Source of the DNA: an uncultured Bacteroidales bacterium
Lineage (GTDB): Bacteria > Bacteroidota > Bacteroidia > Bacteroidales > UBA932
Assembly: GCA_934725575.1 (NCBI GenBank)
Contig: CAKVCK010000014.1
Span: 38,485-102,484 of the forward strand
Direction: 5' to 3'
DNA length: 64,000 nt
Shown here: positions 61,791 through 64,000 of the stretch, one piece after another
How positions within the stretch are numbered: position 1 is the first letter of the stretch
How the letters are laid out: the number at the start of each line of letters is the position of its first letter
The notes under the pieces: generated by a model
Told to the model about the DNA's origin: nothing
The model's input: the letters and a program-made list of their open reading frames with translations, nothing else
Database searches by the model: none
Program-made: the position numbers and the translations under genes

Positions 61791-61867
61791 GAGCGAAGCG
61801 ACCGAAGGGGTTTCGGGGAATCCTTTCCCCGTGCCCCTCAGGGGCTGTCGCAAAGCGACTGGGGGTT
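61791..61867. repeat. 75-bp dispersed intergenic repeat, copy 2
   Basis: The reverse complement closely matches 33678-33752, including GAGGGGCACGGGGAAAG. It lies between mntP and corA. Confidence 0.8.
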
Positions 61868-61892
61868 GAAAAATATACTGCTGGGATTTATA

Positions 61893-62462
61893 TTATATGA
61901 ATCCCAGCAGGATATTCAAACCTATCAGGATCAGCACGCAGCCGCCGATGATCTCCGCCGGACGGCCGAACCTCTGGCCGATTTTCTGGCCGCCGAACAT
62001 TCCTCCTATCACAGAAAGCATCGTCACGGCGAACACGGCGGCGAGGTTCATCATCATCTTGCCAAGCGGGACAAAACCCATCGAGAGGCTGACCCCGACG
62101 GCGAAAGCGTCGATGCTGGTCGCCACGGCTCCGATGACCACATTCTTCAGCCCGTTCAGGTCGCGCGCCTCGTCCTCATTCTTAACCGCCTCCAAAATCA
62201 TCGAGCCTCCCACATAAAGCAGCAGCAGGAACCCGATGAGGCTCGCTATCTTATGAATATGCCCAACGAATATGTCGCCGAACAGCCAGCCAAGGGCCAT
62301 AAGAGCAGTCTGGACGACTCCGAACACGAAAGCGATCGGAAGGATCTTCCTCCAGGATATTCCTTTGAGGGTGACGCTGGAGCAGGTAGAGACAGCGAAA
62401 CAGTCAGCGCAAAGGGACGCCGCCAGAAGCAGCGATTCGAGTATTGAGAGAAACATTGTCAA
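61893..62462 (-). CDS. mntP: MntP-type manganese efflux pump
   Basis: A 189-residue membrane protein with six helices, two repeats of three. Conserved 'LLAASLCADCFAVS' and 'VATSIDAFAVGVSLS' carry the Asp residues used for Mn(2+) export; such pumps lower cytoplasmic manganese. I see no yybP-ykoY riboswitch in the short upstream spacer. Confidence 0.88.
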   Translation of the reverse strand: MTMFLSILESLLLAASLCADCFAVSTCSSVTLKGISWRKILPIAFVFGVVQTALMALGWLFGDIFVGHIHKIASLIGFLLLLYVGGSMILEAVKNEDEARDLNGLKNVVIGAVATSIDAFAVGVSLSMGFVPLGKMMMNLAAVFAVTMLSVIGGMFGGQKIGQRFGRPAEIIGGCVLILIGLNILLGFI

Positions 62463-62493
62463 GTAAGCGTTTTATACAAGCGGCCGCGAATTT

Positions 62494-63135
62494 CTATGGT
62501 TTGAATATCTGACGGTTGACGATCGAGCGGCCGAGCGTGAGCTCATCGGCATATTCAAGGTCATCGCCGAACCCAAGGCCTCTGGCAAGGGAAGAGACTT
62601 TCACTCCGTAGGAGGATATCTGCCGGTAGATGTAGAAGGAGGTCGTCTCCCCCTCCACGTCCCCGCTCAGAGCGAGTATGACCTCGACCTCCTCCGGTTT
62701 AAGTTCTCCGGAGGTGGCCAGGGAACGCACCCGGTCAGCCAGTTGTGAGACGGTGATGTCCGAGGGACCGATTCCGGCGATCGGCGAGATTATTCCGCCA
62801 AGCACGTGATAGACACCACGGTACTGTCCCGTGTTCTCAATGCTCATCACGTCACGGACATTCTCCACGACACAGATAGTCCTATGGTCACGGGACTTGT
62901 CAGCGCAGATCGGACAGATGTCTTCGTCGGAAATCATCCAGCACTGCCGGCAGTACCTCGCCTCGTCCCTCATCTTGACTATCGAGTCGGCGAAATGGTG
63001 CACGTTCTCAGAAGGCTGCCGCAGCAGATGCAGGGCCAGGCGCAAGGCGCTGCGCTTGCCCACTCCCGGAAGGGAGCCTATGGCCTGCACAGCGTCCTCC
63101 AAAAGTTTTGATGGAAATGTCTCCGGAACTGTCAT
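62494..63135 (-). CDS. recR: RecR, recombination mediator
   Basis: Loads RecA with RecO/RecF at gaps. The 213-residue product has the helix-hairpin-helix ('LPGVGKRSALRLALHLL'), the C4 zinc finger ('CRQCWMISDEDICPIC'), the Toprim domain ('TICVVENVRDVMSIENT') and the Walker B-like C-terminal part. ATG follows the murQ stop without a gap. Confidence 0.96.
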   Translation of the reverse strand: MTVPETFPSKLLEDAVQAIGSLPGVGKRSALRLALHLLRQPSENVHHFADSIVKMRDEARYCRQCWMISDEDICPICADKSRDHRTICVVENVRDVMSIENTGQYRGVYHVLGGIISPIAGIGPSDITVSQLADRVRSLATSGELKPEEVEVILALSGDVEGETTSFYIYRQISSYGVKVSSLARGLGFGDDLEYADELTLGRSIVNRQIFKP

Positions 63136-63960
63136 CTACTTAACTTTACCTTTCTGGTAAGCGTTCACGGCCGCGCGGACCTGGCCGTACTCCAGCAGGA
63201 GTTTGCGGGCAAGGTCGTAGTCCTCGATGCCGGTCTCGCCCATGATCATCCTGGTTCCGCGATCGACGAGCTTACGGTTCGTCAGCTGCATGTCCACCAT
63301 CTTGCTGCCCTTGACATGGCCGAGACGGATCATGGACACAGTCGAAATCATGTTCAGAACCAGTTTCTGGGCCGTGCCGGCCTTCATTCTGGTGCTGCCG
63401 GTCACGAACTCAGGCCCTACAACGACCACTACAGGCACCTCGGCGGCCGCGGCCACCGGAGAATTCTCGTTGCAGGTGATGCAGCCTGTCAGAAGGCCGT
63501 TCTCGCGGGCTGTCTTCAAGGCCCCGATCACATAAGGGGTTGTGCCAGAGGCCGCGATTCCGATCACGACATCATTCTTTGTCGGTGAATATGCCTGGAG
63601 GTCTCTCCAGCCTCCCTCGACGTCGTCCTCAGCTCCTTCCACAGCGTCGCGGATGGCGCTGTCACCACCGGCCATGAAGCCGATGAACACGTCGTGGACT
63701 CCGTAGGTCGGAGGGATCTCGGAAGCGTCCACTATGCCCAGACGGCCACTCGTCCCGGCTCCGAGGTAGAACACACGACCGCCGAGAGGAACCCTCTCCA
63801 CGATGCCGTCCACAAGTTTCCGAATCTGCGGTATCGCTCCGGCCACAGCGACCGGAACCGTCCTGTCCTCAGTGTTGATCGCGTTCAGCAACTCTTCTGT
63901 GGACATCTTCTCAAGGTGGTCATACCTTGAGGACTGTTCTGTTGTTCTTGAATCTTCCAT
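63136..63960 (-). CDS. murQ: MurQ, N-acetylmuramic acid 6-phosphate etherase
   Basis: Splits D-lactate from MurNAc-6-phosphate during cell-wall recycling. A 274-residue SIS-fold enzyme with 'GGRVFYLGAGTSGRLGIVDASEIPPTYG' and 'EFVTGSTRMKAGTAQKLVLNMIST', the family signatures. The stop abuts the recR start (TAGATG), so co-transcription is likely. Together with mltG and the glucosaminidase it fits a wall-turnover theme. Forty bases remain upstream to the window end. Confidence 0.95.
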   Translation of the reverse strand: MEDSRTTEQSSRYDHLEKMSTEELLNAINTEDRTVPVAVAGAIPQIRKLVDGIVERVPLGGRVFYLGAGTSGRLGIVDASEIPPTYGVHDVFIGFMAGGDSAIRDAVEGAEDDVEGGWRDLQAYSPTKNDVVIGIAASGTTPYVIGALKTARENGLLTGCITCNENSPVAAAAEVPVVVVVGPEFVTGSTRMKAGTAQKLVLNMISTVSMIRLGHVKGSKMVDMQLTNRKLVDRGTRMIMGETGIEDYDLARKLLLEYGQVRAAVNAYQKGKVK

Positions 63961-64000
63961 AACATCTTATGCCGGAACATCTCCGGCGAAGCCATTATTA

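Noticed and set aside
61866..62447. A 193-codon frame opposite mntP
   Set aside because: Antisense shadow of a clear six-helix MntP protein.
62463..62493. Manganese (yybP-ykoY) riboswitch before mntP
   Set aside because: The spacer to recR is only about 30 bp, too short for the motif.

Overview
The window (about 53-55% GC by eye) is chromosomal DNA of a member of the order Bacteroidales. The evidence is a TonB-dependent receptor, TamB, the short Rpb6/omega-like RNA polymerase subunit, BamD, lipoproteins with Bacteroidetes-style lipoboxes, a calycin-like lipoprotein, a secreted serpin, and promoters of the TAnnTTTG (-7) type instead of sigma70 -10 boxes. I cannot name a genus. Strong Shine-Dalgarno sites are rare, as usual in this phylum. 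LAYOUT. 1-3.3 kb: recN (cut by the window edge), rpoZ-like, bamD and trxB on the minus strand. 3.3-6.3 kb: a Fur-family regulator, tRNA-His, a CapA-like protein and PhoH. 6.4-12.9 kb: a secreted TPR protein, gyrA, a 42-residue orphan and a ClpC-type unfoldase. 13-19.4 kb: AI-2E-type permease, secreted esterase, SGNH hydrolase, and a TonB receptor/calycin-like lipoprotein pair. 19.6-24.9 kb: an AraC regulator next to a secreted metallo-beta-lactamase-fold hydrolase that is present twice in inverted orientation around a foreign-looking AAA ATPase. 25.4-29.2 kb: glycerophosphodiesterase, umuC-umuD and a serine hydrolase. 29.2-31.8 kb: an accessory patch with repeat arrays, an IS1380-type transposase remnant and two exported proteins. 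31.9-42.8 kb: FAD oxidoreductase, tsaD, tamB, mgsA and a Rel-type (p)ppGpp synthetase. 42.8-55.2 kb: coiled-coil/SUMF1 lipoprotein with a 7TM partner, uvrB, a PDDEXK nuclease, agmatine deiminase, small exported or metabolic proteins and a serpin. 55.4-64 kb: mltG, a LysM glucosaminidase, rnz, rpsA, corA, mntP, recR and murQ. HOW THE GENES FIT TOGETHER. Most of the window is housekeeping: DNA repair (recN, uvrB, recR, umuDC), topology (gyrA), envelope assembly (bamD, tamB), wall turnover (mltG, LysM glucosaminidase, murQ), tRNA maturation and modification (rnz, tsaD) and stress control (Rel, Clp, Fur). The novelty lies in the fabric of the DNA. (1) The heptamer TGAATAT, on either strand and often as TGAATATG, occurs roughly a hundred times, where about five copies are expected from base composition. 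It appears inside genes through unusual codon choices, in spacers, and at start codons, and it is missing from genes that look acquired and from rpsA and phoH. (2) A family of short hairpin units spaced 50 bp apart occurs at three intergenic loci, with stem changes that keep pairing when read as minus-strand RNA at two of them. (3) Long hairpins share one 10-base loop but have different stems. (4) Several other dispersed palindromes are present, one of them lying in frame inside the Rel gene.
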